From JAXLYX01 sp046351215 (GTDB taxonomy: Bacteria; Myxococcota_A; Polyangia; Polyangiales; Houyiibacteriaceae), in the NCBI GenBank assembly GCA_046351215.1, contig JAXLYX010000011.1:186001-250000 (forward strand): a DNA stretch of 64,000 nt, read 5' to 3'. Position numbers and translations under genes: made by a program. Positions 41,468 through 49,790 of the stretch are shown one piece after another (the stretch's first letter is position 1; each line of letters starts with the position of its first letter). The notes beneath the pieces were generated by a model. That model saw only the letters and a program-made list of their open reading frames with translations. It was not told where the DNA came from and searched no databases.

Positions 41468-42481
41468 ATGGTTCGTCGCGCGTCGCCCTGGCTCCTCGCT
41501 TCCGTGCTCCTGTCGGCCTGCGGCGAGCCGCCGCCTCCGCCGCCTCCCCCGCCCGGCGTGGTCGCGCCGAACGCGCGGCCCGCGGCCGCGACGACGCCGT
41601 CGGGGCAACCTGGCCAGCCCACCGTCACGCCGACGATCGACTCGAATTTCGGCACGGTCACGCTGGCGACCGGCTTCCAGCCCGATCCCCACGTCGAGCG
41701 GGGCACCTCCGGGGGCGACATCGACGCGCGGACGTTCCAGGGCGACTGCCGCGGCTTCGTCACGCAGAAGCCGGACCACGTGCTCGTGGCGACGACCGCC
41801 TTCCAGCGCCTCCGCATCCTCGTGAACGCCGGCGAGGCCGACGTCACCCTCGTCGTGCAGGCGCCGGGCGGGGGCTATTCGTGCAGCGACGACGCCGAAG
41901 GCCGCAATCCGATCGTCGAGCTCGGGGGCGCCCAGGGCACCTACCGCATCTGGGTCGGCAGCTACCAGGCGGGTCAGCAGTCTCCGTACGTGATGGGCTT
42001 CTCGGAGCTCGCCGACACCACGGCCGCCGGCCTGCCGCTCGGCAACGGGGCCGGCTCGCTCGCCACCGACGGGACCGCGAGCAACTTCGGCACGATCGCG
42101 CTCGCCCCTGGTTTCACCCCCGATCCGCGCACGGTGCAGGGCACCTCGGGAGGGGAGGTCGATCTCGGCCCGCTCGGCGTCGGCTGCCGCGGCTTCGTGA
42201 CCCCGCAGCCCGATCACATCCTGGAGCTCGGAGGGGACTCGCCGAGCCTGTGTCTCATGGTCCGCTCCGAGGGAGACACCGTGCTCCTCGTGCACCGACC
42301 CGACGGCTCCTTCGTCTGCGACGACGACACGGAAGGCCGCAACCCGGTCGTCACCGGCGCCTTCCCGAAGGGCACCTACCGCCTCTGGGTGGGCAGCTAC
42401 CAGCCCCGCTCGAACGACGGCTACGTGCTCGGCATCACGCAGATCGCGGACGTCATGCCCTCGACGTTGGCTGCTCCCTGA
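41468..42481 (+). CDS. Lipoprotein with two tandem copies of an unrecognised ~120-residue domain
   Basis: A 337-residue exported protein with lipobox LLSAC (Cys18) and a run of nine prolines. Residues 60-182 and 206-327 are clearly duplicated: each has NFGT..LA.GF.PDP....GTSGG, CRGFVT..PDH, D..L.V..P.G...C.DD.EGRNP.V, and GTYR.WVGSYQ. Each copy holds two cysteines in matching places (copy 2 has an extra one). The last part resembles pre-peptidase C-terminal-like beta sandwiches that bind carbohydrate or peptide. It follows the NUDIX gene by 6 bases. Function unknown. Confidence 0.75.
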   Translation: MVRRASPWLLASVLLSACGEPPPPPPPPPGVVAPNARPAAATTPSGQPGQPTVTPTIDSNFGTVTLATGFQPDPHVERGTSGGDIDARTFQGDCRGFVTQKPDHVLVATTAFQRLRILVNAGEADVTLVVQAPGGGYSCSDDAEGRNPIVELGGAQGTYRIWVGSYQAGQQSPYVMGFSELADTTAAGLPLGNGAGSLATDGTASNFGTIALAPGFTPDPRTVQGTSGGEVDLGPLGVGCRGFVTPQPDHILELGGDSPSLCLMVRSEGDTVLLVHRPDGSFVCDDDTEGRNPVVTGAFPKGTYRLWVGSYQPRSNDGYVLGITQIADVMPSTLAAP

Positions 42482-42562
42482 TCCACGTCACGGGCCCCGA
42501 GGCCGGCGCTTCCGCCCTTGCGAAGCTGCTGCTAGGGTCCCACGAACCCGACCGAGAACACC

Positions 42563-42862
42563 ATGGCTGCCGCCGATCCCAACCGCATCGTCCACTGCGT
42601 GAAGCTGAAGCAGGACCTCCCGGGCCTCGCGAAACCCCCGTTCCCGAACGCGCTCGGGCAGGAGATCTTCGAGAAGGTCTCGGCCGAGGCCTGGGAGCAG
42701 TGGCTGAAGGAGAGCGTGCGGTACATCAACACGTACCGCGTCGACCTCTCGTCGAAGCAGGGCCAGGAGTTCCTGGTCACGCAGCTCCGCATCTGGCTCG
42801 GCCTCGACGAGGGCCACCTCGTGGCGACGGCGTGGACGCCGCCCAAGGACGAGGCGAAGTGA
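42563..42862 (+). CDS. yggX: Fe(2+)-trafficking protein YggX
   Basis: A 99-residue member of the YggX family, which protects iron-sulfur enzymes from oxidants and helps iron delivery. It shows IVHCVKLKQDLPGL with the single conserved Cys near the N-terminus, PFPNALGQEIFEKVSAEAWEQW, and a C-terminal LDEGHLVATAWTPPK. Length matches. Its stop is one base from the convergent DUF3025 gene. Together with feoAB and the imelysin operon it adds to the iron-related content of the window. Confidence 0.93.
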   Translation: MAAADPNRIVHCVKLKQDLPGLAKPPFPNALGQEIFEKVSAEAWEQWLKESVRYINTYRVDLSSKQGQEFLVTQLRIWLGLDEGHLVATAWTPPKDEAK

Positions 42863-42863
42863 G

Positions 42864-43694
42864 CTAGCGCTCGGACGGGCCCGGGCCCGGGCTCGCCGTG
42901 CCGTCCGCCGACACGAGCACGCTGCCGTGGGCGCTCGGCTCGCGGAAGAGCGTCTCGTCTGCGACGTCGCGCGAGAGGGCGCGATCGATCGCGTCGAAGA
43001 GCGCGTCTTCGTCTTCCGGCAGCGCCGGGCCGAGGGAGACGACGTGGGCGAGCGCCTGGACCGGCGGCGCTCCGCGCTGCAGGTGCTCGAGCACGGCGTG
43101 GCCGAGGATCACGAGGCGCGCCTCGCCGCGCGCGATCGCGGCCGCCACCGCCGTCTCGAAGTCGCCCTCGGCGATGGCGCGGGCGGCGGCGTCCGCGGCC
43201 GCGACGAGCACGCCGCCCTCGTCGAGGATGGTGAGGGCGTCCTGCTCGCGGGTGCGCTTGCCCGGGATCGTACGCGCATCCTCCGGGAGCCAGGCGACGA
43301 GGGCGCGGTACTGGCGTGCGTGGATCGCGCGCTTGCTCCGCGGGAAGAGCGCCCACGCGACGGCGTTCCAGAAATCGTGCGGATTCTCGGGGCGGCTCGG
43401 CACCTCGTCGTGCATCGTGATGCGTACGTCGTAGAGCGCATCGCGATCGACCGGACCCGGGGCACGACGCCGCGGCTTCGGTGCTTGCACCACAAAGCGA
43501 ACGGGGCGGACCTCCGGTGCGAACGCCTGCCGGCGGCTCTCCACGAGCTCGGTGTAGCGGTCGACCGCGGGCCACGTCGTCTCGTGCTCGAGGGCCCCGA
43601 ACACGCGGAGGGACGGCGCGAGCCACGGGCTCCTCCGCCCGAAGCCCGGATCCCAGGCGTTCGTGGGGGCATCTCGGCTCGGGGGCTCCGACAT
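42864..43694 (-). CDS. DUF3025 family protein
   Basis: A 276-residue protein of an uncharacterised family. The diagnostic stretch is YDVRITMHDEVPSRPENPHDF followed by WNAVAWALFPRSKRAIHARQY (about residues 90-130). The start is set at the ATG at 43694 (MSEPPSRDAPTNAWDPGF); the frame extends 75 bases further. No signal peptide, so cytoplasmic. It is convergent with yggX and divergent from the HiPIP gene. Confidence 0.85.
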   Translation of the reverse strand: MSEPPSRDAPTNAWDPGFGRRSPWLAPSLRVFGALEHETTWPAVDRYTELVESRRQAFAPEVRPVRFVVQAPKPRRRAPGPVDRDALYDVRITMHDEVPSRPENPHDFWNAVAWALFPRSKRAIHARQYRALVAWLPEDARTIPGKRTREQDALTILDEGGVLVAAADAAARAIAEGDFETAVAAAIARGEARLVILGHAVLEHLQRGAPPVQALAHVVSLGPALPEDEDALFDAIDRALSRDVADETLFREPSAHGSVLVSADGTASPGPGPSER

Positions 43695-43927
43695 GGCGGG
43701 CAGGCAACGTAGCAGTCCCCAAGCCAGCGTCGAAGGTGCACCGGCAATTCGGTGCCTGGCCGACGACATGTCGGTGACACCGGCCGAGCGGTGCGTACGT
43801 TCTTGGCGGCCACGCGGAAATTCGCAATGCTCCGCCTGGCACGCGGTGTGCTGGAATGACCCTACACCGCCGATCGCGAGGATCCCGACAACCCCGTCGG
43901 GATCGAGAATCCCCGAAGGAGAGACCC

Positions 43928-44257
43928 ATGACTGAAGGCAACAAGCTCACGCGGCGCGAACTGATCGGCAAGGGCATGGTCCTCGGCCTCGTCGTCCTCG
44001 GCGCGGGCCAGACGCTCGCGGCGTGCGGCGGTGGCGGTGAGGGTGCGGCCCTCGACTGCAGCAATGCGACGCCGGAGCAGACGCAGCAGCGCACGGCGCT
44101 CGGCTACGTCGAGGCCACGACCGATCCCGCGAAGGCGTGCTCGAAGTGCAACTTCTGGCAGGGCGGCACGAACACCGCGGCGTGTGGCGGCTGTCAGCTC
44201 AATCTCGGCAACGTGAACCCGAACGGTACCTGCAACAGCTTCGCGCCGAAGGCGTGA
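43928..44257 (+). CDS. High-potential iron-sulfur protein (HiPIP), lipid-anchored
   Basis: A 109-residue periplasmic electron carrier with one [4Fe-4S] cluster. The N-terminus has a twin-arginine-type signal (TRRELIGKG) ending in lipobox TLAAC (Cys33), so it is exported by Tat and probably lipidated. Ligands are Cys71, Cys74, Cys89 and Cys102; spacings 3, 15 and 13 fit classic HiPIPs, and CNFW after the second and CNSF at the end match the fold. It lies 27 bases before a dihaem cytochrome c peroxidase, so it is a likely electron donor to it. Confidence 0.9.
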   Translation: MTEGNKLTRRELIGKGMVLGLVVLGAGQTLAACGGGGEGAALDCSNATPEQTQQRTALGYVEATTDPAKACSKCNFWQGGTNTAACGGCQLNLGNVNPNGTCNSFAPKA

Positions 44258-44284
44258 GGCGAGCGGGGACGAGGAGCTCGAACG

Positions 44285-45349
44285 ATGCGAACGAAGACAC
44301 GGATCCTGATCGCGACTTCCCTCTTCGGAGCGGCCGCCCTGGCCGGCCTGGGTTGTGGCAACGAGCGTGAGCGGAGCGCGCCTTCGACCTCGGCGAGCTC
44401 CTCGGCTCCGGCGGCACCGGCGGCGCCTGCGCGCGAGCCGCTCGAGCCGCTCCCGGAGATCGCGACCAACGAGCGCAAGGTGCTGCTCGGTCGCCGGCTC
44501 TTCCACGACAAGCAGCTCTCGGGCGACAACACCGTCGCCTGCGTGACCTGCCACTCCCTCGACCACGGAGGCGCCGAGGAGCGTCGCACGTCCGTCGGCA
44601 TCCGCGGCCAGGTGGGCCCGATCAACGCGCCGACCGTGCTCAACGCCGCGCTCAACTTCGTCCAGTTCTGGGACGGCCGCGCCGCGAACCTCGTCGAGCA
44701 GGCGAAGGGCCCGGTCACCAACCCGATCGAGATGGGCGCGACCTGGGAGCAGGTCATCGAGCGCCTCTCCGGCGACGAGGGCTACCGCACGGAGTTCGCG
44801 GCCCTCTACACGGACGGCGTGACGCAGAACAACATCGCCGACGCGATCGCCGAGTACGAGCGCTCCCTGCTCACTCCGTCGCGCTTCGACCGTTACCTCC
44901 GCGGCGAGCGGGCGGCGATCACCGAGGCCGAGCGTCAGGGCTACGAGACCTTCAAGCAGGTCGGCTGCCCGAGCTGCCATCAGGGCGCGAACGTCGGCGG
45001 CTCGATGTACCAGAAGATGGGCGTCGTCCGGGACTACTTCGCCGCGCGGGGCAACGTGACCCAGGCCGACTACGGACGCTTCAACGTCACGCACGACGAG
45101 AACGATCGCTACCGCTTCAAGGTGCCGACGCTCCGCAACGTCGCGCTCTCCTCGCCGTATCTCCACGACGGCTCCCAGCAGACGCTCGACGACGTCGTGC
45201 GCGTGATGGGGCGCTACCAGCTCGGTCGCGAGCTCACGGCCGACCAGGTCCGGTCGATCGTCGCCTTCCTCAACTCGCTGACGGGCGAGCTGCCCGCGGG
45301 CGCGCGTCCGCCGGCCGAGCCGGCCGCGGCCCCCGCGCCCACGCCCTGA
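44285..45349 (+). CDS. Dihaem cytochrome c peroxidase (CcpA/MauG family) lipoprotein
   Basis: A 354-residue periplasmic enzyme that reduces H2O2 to water. Lipobox LAGLGC (Cys24), an Ala/Pro/Ser linker (about 30-52), then two haem-binding motifs, CVTCH (86-90) and CPSCH (228-232). The first domain carries TNPIEMG and the second KVPTLRNVALSSPYLHDGS, as in bacterial CCPs. The C-terminus is an Ala/Pro-rich tail. It follows the HiPIP gene by 27 bases and precedes the YkgJ gene by 2, forming one operon. It may provide peroxide defence in the periplasm. Confidence 0.93.
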   Translation: MRTKTRILIATSLFGAAALAGLGCGNERERSAPSTSASSSAPAAPAAPAREPLEPLPEIATNERKVLLGRRLFHDKQLSGDNTVACVTCHSLDHGGAEERRTSVGIRGQVGPINAPTVLNAALNFVQFWDGRAANLVEQAKGPVTNPIEMGATWEQVIERLSGDEGYRTEFAALYTDGVTQNNIADAIAEYERSLLTPSRFDRYLRGERAAITEAERQGYETFKQVGCPSCHQGANVGGSMYQKMGVVRDYFAARGNVTQADYGRFNVTHDENDRYRFKVPTLRNVALSSPYLHDGSQQTLDDVVRVMGRYQLGRELTADQVRSIVAFLNSLTGELPAGARPPAEPAAAPAPTP

Positions 45350-45351
45350 CC

Positions 45352-45720
45352 GTGCCAGCGGAGGAGTCGCTCCCTTCCTGCCTCGAGTGCGGGACCTGCT
45401 GCTTCTCCTCCCTGCCCACGTACGTCCGAGTGACGGGCGACGATCACGAGCGACTCGGCGAGGACGCCGAGTCGCTCACGCATTTCGTCGGCAACCGCTG
45501 CTACCTCCGGACGGTCGAGGGGCGCTGCGCGGCGCTCCGTGTCGACGGGAAGGCGGGCACGTTCGTCTGCACGGTCTACGAGCGTCGGCCGTCGACCTGC
45601 CGGCAGCTCGAGCGGGGCTCCCCCGAGTGCCTCGGCGAGCTCGCGACGAAGGGCGAGAGGCCGCGGCTCGCCCTTCTCTCCGCGCGGCGCGGAATCGGCA
45701 CCCCGCAATCGCCTTCGTGA
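45352..45720 (+). CDS. YkgJ-family cysteine-cluster protein
   Basis: A 122-residue protein of the YkgJ zinc/iron-chelating family. The N-terminal cluster is CLECGTCC (residues 10-17) and later cysteines appear in NRCYL, GRCAAL, TFVCTVYERRPSTC and SPEC. Start is the GTG at 45352, two bases after the peroxidase stop. Members bind Fe-S clusters or zinc; a link to maturation of the HiPIP/peroxidase pair is plausible but unproven. Confidence 0.87.
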   Translation: MPAEESLPSCLECGTCCFSSLPTYVRVTGDDHERLGEDAESLTHFVGNRCYLRTVEGRCAALRVDGKAGTFVCTVYERRPSTCRQLERGSPECLGELATKGERPRLALLSARRGIGTPQSPS

Positions 45721-45772
45721 GGTCCTCGGCGACGCTTCCATTCGCCGGTCGTTTGGAGTAGACGGAGGGCGG

Positions 45773-46627
45773 ATGGACGATCGCTACGACGTCTGGCTCG
45801 TCAGCTTCGACGGTGGCCGCGGCTCGGCGGTACAGGGGCTCGTGCGCGTGTTCGGCGTCGGCGCCGACCGCGCCGAGCAGCTCCTCGCCGCGCTCCCCCA
45901 CGTCGTCAAGCACGGCGTCTCGCGGGACGAGGCCGATCGGATGAAGGCCGCCCTCGAGGGGATCGGCGCGCACGTCGAGGTGCACCTCGCGCGGCCGCGT
46001 GCGCGTGCGGCCACGGCGCCGGTCGAGGCCCCTCCGAAGCCCGCCGCGAAGGACCTCTCGGCGGATGCGATCGCAGGCGCCGGGCTCGACGTCGGGCAGG
46101 ACCACGAGCCGCTCTCCTCGCTGCCCGCCCCGCCCGCCGCGAAGACCGACGTTCAGGTGCCCCGTGCGCCCGCGGTCCCGCGCGCCATCCACGAGTCGCA
46201 CCTCGCCCGGCTCGACGTCGACAGCAACCCCGACTCCGTCGCAGGCGCCTTCGCCCCGAGCTCGGACTGGCGACCGCCCGCTTCGGGCGCCGGTCCCGAT
46301 CCGGTCGTGGTCGTCGCACCGCGCCGTCCCTCGACGCGGCCCCCGGCGCCGCTCGGCGCTCCTCCTGCGCCCGGCGCCGCGCTCCGCTCCCCGGTCGCGT
46401 CCTCGAAGCCGGCGGCCGACCTCGACTCGAGGCAGCTCGGCATCGGTCTCGGCCTGTTCATCCTCGGCCTCGCCCTCCTCGGAGTCGGCTTGCTCCGGCG
46501 CGGCTCGGTGCTCCAGGGCGCGGCCGGCTACGGCGGGATCGTGCGCGACGGCTTCGCCTTCTGGGCCTTCACGACCGGGATCGGCGTCCTCCTCGACGTG
46601 ATCCGTCGGCTCCGAGGTGGAGCGTGA
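45773..46627 (+). CDS. Membrane protein with L7/L12-C-terminal-like N-terminal domain
   Basis: A 284-residue protein. Residues 1-70 (YDVWLVSFDGGRGSAVQGL, then HVVKHGVSRDEADRMKAALEG and IGAHVEVHL) align well with the C-terminal domain of ribosomal L7/L12, but there is no dimerisation domain. A Pro/Ala-rich disordered linker (about 72-215) leads to two membrane segments (LGIGLGLFILGLALLGVGLL and GFAFWAFTTGIGVLLDVI). The ATG at 45773 follows GGAGGGCGG. It overlaps the next gene by 4 bases. Its role is unknown. Confidence 0.75.
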   Translation: MDDRYDVWLVSFDGGRGSAVQGLVRVFGVGADRAEQLLAALPHVVKHGVSRDEADRMKAALEGIGAHVEVHLARPRARAATAPVEAPPKPAAKDLSADAIAGAGLDVGQDHEPLSSLPAPPAAKTDVQVPRAPAVPRAIHESHLARLDVDSNPDSVAGAFAPSSDWRPPASGAGPDPVVVVAPRRPSTRPPAPLGAPPAPGAALRSPVASSKPAADLDSRQLGIGLGLFILGLALLGVGLLRRGSVLQGAAGYGGIVRDGFAFWAFTTGIGVLLDVIRRLRGGA

Positions 46628-47094
46628 GCGGTCGCATCGTCTGGCTCGTCGTCTGCATCGCCCTCGCGTTCGTCGTGAACCAGCTGAGGTCGGGGCGCTC
46701 GATCGCGGACGTCGGCGGCGCGATCGGCAGCGCCGTCGGGGATCCGGATGCCCGGGCCGCTCGGCTCCTCGACTCGCCGACGCATCCGAGCGAGCCGGCC
46801 GAGGCCTGGCTCTCGCGCTTCGGGCACTCGACGCGCGGCTCGTCGACGGAGCTCGTCGTCGCCGCCTGCCGTGCGGCGCGCTCGGCGGGCGCGATGCGCG
46901 TCGAGATCGGCGAGGTCATCGAGGCCGATGCCCAGCATGCGGTCACGACGCAGATCGTGATCGAGCTGCCGACCGATCCGTCCCGACGCGACGCGGTGCT
47001 CCGGGCCTTCGTGCACGGCCTGGGCCGCACGGGCGAGCCCGAGTCCGTCTTCGACGGGATCGGGAGACGCTTCGCGATCTTCGACACGCGCTAG
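46624..47094 (+). CDS. Membrane-anchored protein, partner of the L12-like gene
   Basis: A 156-residue protein starting at a GTG that overlaps the previous stop (GTGA). One N-terminal membrane helix (IVWLVVCIALAFVVNQL) is followed by a soluble alpha/beta domain (about 50-156) with HSTRGSSTELVVAACRAARS and VTTQIVIELPTDPSRRDAVL. Family not recognised. Tight coupling suggests the two proteins function together. Confidence 0.65.
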   Translation: MSGRIVWLVVCIALAFVVNQLRSGRSIADVGGAIGSAVGDPDARAARLLDSPTHPSEPAEAWLSRFGHSTRGSSTELVVAACRAARSAGAMRVEIGEVIEADAQHAVTTQIVIELPTDPSRRDAVLRAFVHGLGRTGEPESVFDGIGRRFAIFDTR

Positions 47095-47104
47095 CGGCGC
47101 GTGC

Positions 47105-47941
47105 TCACCCCGCGATCAGGCGCGAGAGACGCGTGACGAGACGCTCGAGGCCGGGCTCGAGCCCTCGGTCCTCGCGCTCCCGATCGGCGAGCCCCTTCGC
47201 GATCAGGGCCTCGACGGCGGCGACGGTCTTCGCGTGGAGCTCGGCGACGACGGCCGGATCCTCCGCCTTCGAGGGATCCGCCGGCACTTCGATCGGCTCG
47301 CCCGCGAGGAAGCGCAGCTTCATCGGCAGGGGCAGGGGCCCGAGGCCGACGTAGAGCGGCACGACGTACTTCTCGCCGAGCAGCGCGCGGATGGCCACGC
47401 CGAGGTGGGTGTCGCGCACCGCCTGCGCGTCGAGCACCTGGCGGTAGATCTCGTCGATGCCGATCACCGCCATCGGAACGATCGGCGCCCCCGCGCGGAT
47501 CGCACACCGCACGAAGCCGTCGTGGCCCTCCCAGAAGAGCTTGTAGCGATCCTTCGCGCTCGCGAGGGCCTCGCGCGCGCCTCCCGGGCACACGTAGCAG
47601 ATCTCGCCGCGCGTCAGCAGGAGATGCGCGTTCTCGGGAGTGCCCTCGACGCCGCCGGTCGGTCCGAGGATCTTGCGCTGGAGCTCCGTCGCGTAGAGCA
47701 CGCGGTCGCCGAGGCCGCGGATCGCCCGTCCCGAGGCGTCCCAGACGCCGAGCAAGAGGCTCGGAGCCTCCATCGCGAAGAGGCCGTGGTTGGCCGCCAC
47801 CAAGAGGCCGCCGGGGCGTCGGAAGACCTCGAAGCCCTCGAACGAGGGGCGGAAATAGAACCGCAGGGCGCGGGCCCATTCCACGGTGCGTCGATAGGAT
47901 TCCTCGTCGAGGATCCAGCCGGTCAGGGCGGGGTCTTCCAT
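47105..47941 (-). CDS. PlsC-like lysophospholipid acyltransferase
   Basis: A 278-residue acyltransferase. The active-site block is LVAANHGLFAMEAPSLL (His followed by Glu rather than Asp), and CPGGAREAL is the glycine-rich motif seen in DGAT2/TMEM68-type enzymes, so it belongs to that branch rather than to classic PlsC. It probably acylates a glycerol-based lipid. No signal peptide; no clear membrane helix beyond the N-terminal region. It is divergent from the AgpS-like operon with a 237-base shared control region, so a role in the same lipid pathway is possible. Confidence 0.8.
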   Translation of the reverse strand: MEDPALTGWILDEESYRRTVEWARALRFYFRPSFEGFEVFRRPGGLLVAANHGLFAMEAPSLLLGVWDASGRAIRGLGDRVLYATELQRKILGPTGGVEGTPENAHLLLTRGEICYVCPGGAREALASAKDRYKLFWEGHDGFVRCAIRAGAPIVPMAVIGIDEIYRQVLDAQAVRDTHLGVAIRALLGEKYVVPLYVGLGPLPLPMKLRFLAGEPIEVPADPSKAEDPAVVAELHAKTVAAVEALIAKGLADREREDRGLEPGLERLVTRLSRLIAG

Positions 47942-48049
47942 CGCCTCCTCGGCTGGGGGTTTTGAGCCAGAGCGGGCGGACTTTCAAGCAATTCCGAGAG
48001 GTTCGGCGGGGGGTGCGCTCCCCCGCGGAAACGTGGGACGAAATCGGCC

Positions 48050-48100
48050 GACCGGCCGGTCACGATTCTTGTCGGGCCGCCCCGCCGACCCCACGTGGGG
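48050..48100. promoter_or_regulatory. Two perfect palindromes in the acyltransferase/agpS-like control region
   Basis: GACCGGCCGGTC (48050-48061) and CCCCACGTGGGG (48089-48100) are 12-bp perfect palindromes 28 bases apart, in the 237-base gap between divergent genes. The first resembles TetR-type operators found near lipid genes. They may control both directions. No regulator gene lies beside them. Confidence 0.4.
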
Positions 48101-48178
48101 CGTGACATCGACCCCGGCGGACCGGCACGATCCGTGGCCACGCGTCCTCCGGGGCGCACGTCTGTGCGAGGGGTATCC

Positions 48179-49774
48179 ATGCGACGCTGGAATGGTTGGG
48201 GCGACGAGGCGAACCACATGGAGCTCAAGCCCGAGGCGAGGGCCTTCCTCGAGGGGACCCTCGGCAAGGCGACGCCGCTCCGGGACGCGAAGCTCGCCGA
48301 CGTGATCGCGAAGGTGCCGCCGTCGCGGTTGCCCGAGCATCCGCTCGTCTCGACCGATGCCGAGGTCCGCGTGCGCCACGCCCGGGGCCAGAGCTTCCCG
48401 GACTGGCTCGCGATGCGGAGCGGCGAGTTCGGCTTCTTCCCGGACGGAGTCGCCTCGCCGACGACGAGCGACGAGGTCCGCTCGCTGCTCGAGTGGGCGA
48501 AGGAGGAGGACGTGGTGGTCATCCCCTACGGGGGCGGGACCTCCGTCGCCGGGCACATCAACCCGGAGGCGAGCGAGAAGCCCGTGCTGACGCTCTCGCT
48601 CGCGCGGATGAACCGCCTGCTCCACCTCGACCGGCAGAGCCAGATCGCCACGTTCGGGGCCGGCACGCAGGGGCCGGCGCTCGAGGAGCAGCTCGCGCAG
48701 CACGGCTACACGCTCGGGCACTTCCCCCAGTCGTTCGAGCTCAGCACGGTCGGCGGCTGGGTCGCGAGCCGTTCGAGCGGTCAGCAGTCGTTGCGCTACG
48801 GGCGCATCGAGCAGATGTTCGCCGGCGGCACCGTCGAGACCCCGCGCGGGCGTCTCGAGCTGCCGACGTTCCCGGCCTCGAGCGCCGGTCCCGATCTCCG
48901 CGAGACGATCCTCGGCTCCGAGGGGCGCATGGGCGTGCTCACGGAGGTGAAGGTCCGCGTCACGCGGAGGTTCGAGAAGGAGACCTTCCAGGTCGTCTTC
49001 ATGCCCTCCTGGCAGGCCGGCATGGACTGCGTTCGCGAAGCCGCGCAGAGGAAGCTGCCGCTCTCCATGGTTCGCCTCTCGAACGCGATCGAGACGCGCA
49101 CGCAGCTCATCATCGCGGGGCACAAGACCGCGATCCGCCTGCTCGAGACCTACCTCTCGATCCGCGGCGCGGAGGAGGGCAAGGTCATGCTCACGTTCGG
49201 CGCGACCGGCTCGCGCTCGCAGGTCGACTACGCGGTGCGCGAGATGCTCGCGCTCTGCACGCGCTACGACGGGGTCCCGACCGGCACGGTGCTCGGCAAG
49301 AAGTGGGAGGAGAACCGCTTCCGCTCGCCGTACCTCCGGCACGGGCTCTGGGAAGAAGGCTACGCCGTCGACACGCTCGAGACGGCGACGGATTGGCCGA
49401 ACGTCCCGGGGATGGTCGACCAGGTCGAGGCCGCGATCCGTCACGCGCTCGAGGACGAGGGCGAGAAGGTGCACGTGTTCACCCACCTCTCGCACGTCTA
49501 CCCGCAGGGCTCGAGCTGCTACACGACGTACATCTTCCGGAACGCGCCGACGTACGAGGCGACCTACGAGCGCTGGCGTCGCATCAAGACGGCGGCGTCG
49601 AAGGCCATCGTCGCGAACCACGGCACGATCAGCCATCAGCACGGCGTGGGCATCGACCACGCGCCCTACCTCGTGCACGAGAAGGGCGAGCTCGGCATGG
49701 AGACGCTGCGCGCGATGGTGCGCCACTTCGATCCGGACCAGCGCATGAATCCAGGCAAGCTGCTCCGCCCCTGA
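48179..49774 (+). CDS. FAD-dependent AgpS/YgcU-like enzyme
   Basis: A 531-residue flavoprotein of the FAD_binding_4 family. The N-terminus MRRWNGWGD is typical of alkyl-DHAP synthases; the FAD loop is IPYGGGTSVAGHI, and near the end SHQHGVGIDH (485-494) replaces the SHHHGVG found in AGPS, so His487 is Gln. AGPS makes the ether bond from acyl-DHAP and a fatty alcohol; YgcU-type relatives oxidise hydroxyacids. The ATG at 48179 follows GAGGGGTATCC. It is followed by glpD and an FGGY kinase in the same direction. Alkyl-DHAP synthase is slightly favoured by the N-terminus and neighbours. Confidence 0.8.
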   Translation: MRRWNGWGDEANHMELKPEARAFLEGTLGKATPLRDAKLADVIAKVPPSRLPEHPLVSTDAEVRVRHARGQSFPDWLAMRSGEFGFFPDGVASPTTSDEVRSLLEWAKEEDVVVIPYGGGTSVAGHINPEASEKPVLTLSLARMNRLLHLDRQSQIATFGAGTQGPALEEQLAQHGYTLGHFPQSFELSTVGGWVASRSSGQQSLRYGRIEQMFAGGTVETPRGRLELPTFPASSAGPDLRETILGSEGRMGVLTEVKVRVTRRFEKETFQVVFMPSWQAGMDCVREAAQRKLPLSMVRLSNAIETRTQLIIAGHKTAIRLLETYLSIRGAEEGKVMLTFGATGSRSQVDYAVREMLALCTRYDGVPTGTVLGKKWEENRFRSPYLRHGLWEEGYAVDTLETATDWPNVPGMVDQVEAAIRHALEDEGEKVHVFTHLSHVYPQGSSCYTTYIFRNAPTYEATYERWRRIKTAASKAIVANHGTISHQHGVGIDHAPYLVHEKGELGMETLRAMVRHFDPDQRMNPGKLLRP

Positions 49775-49790
49775 TCCCTCGGAGGACAAA

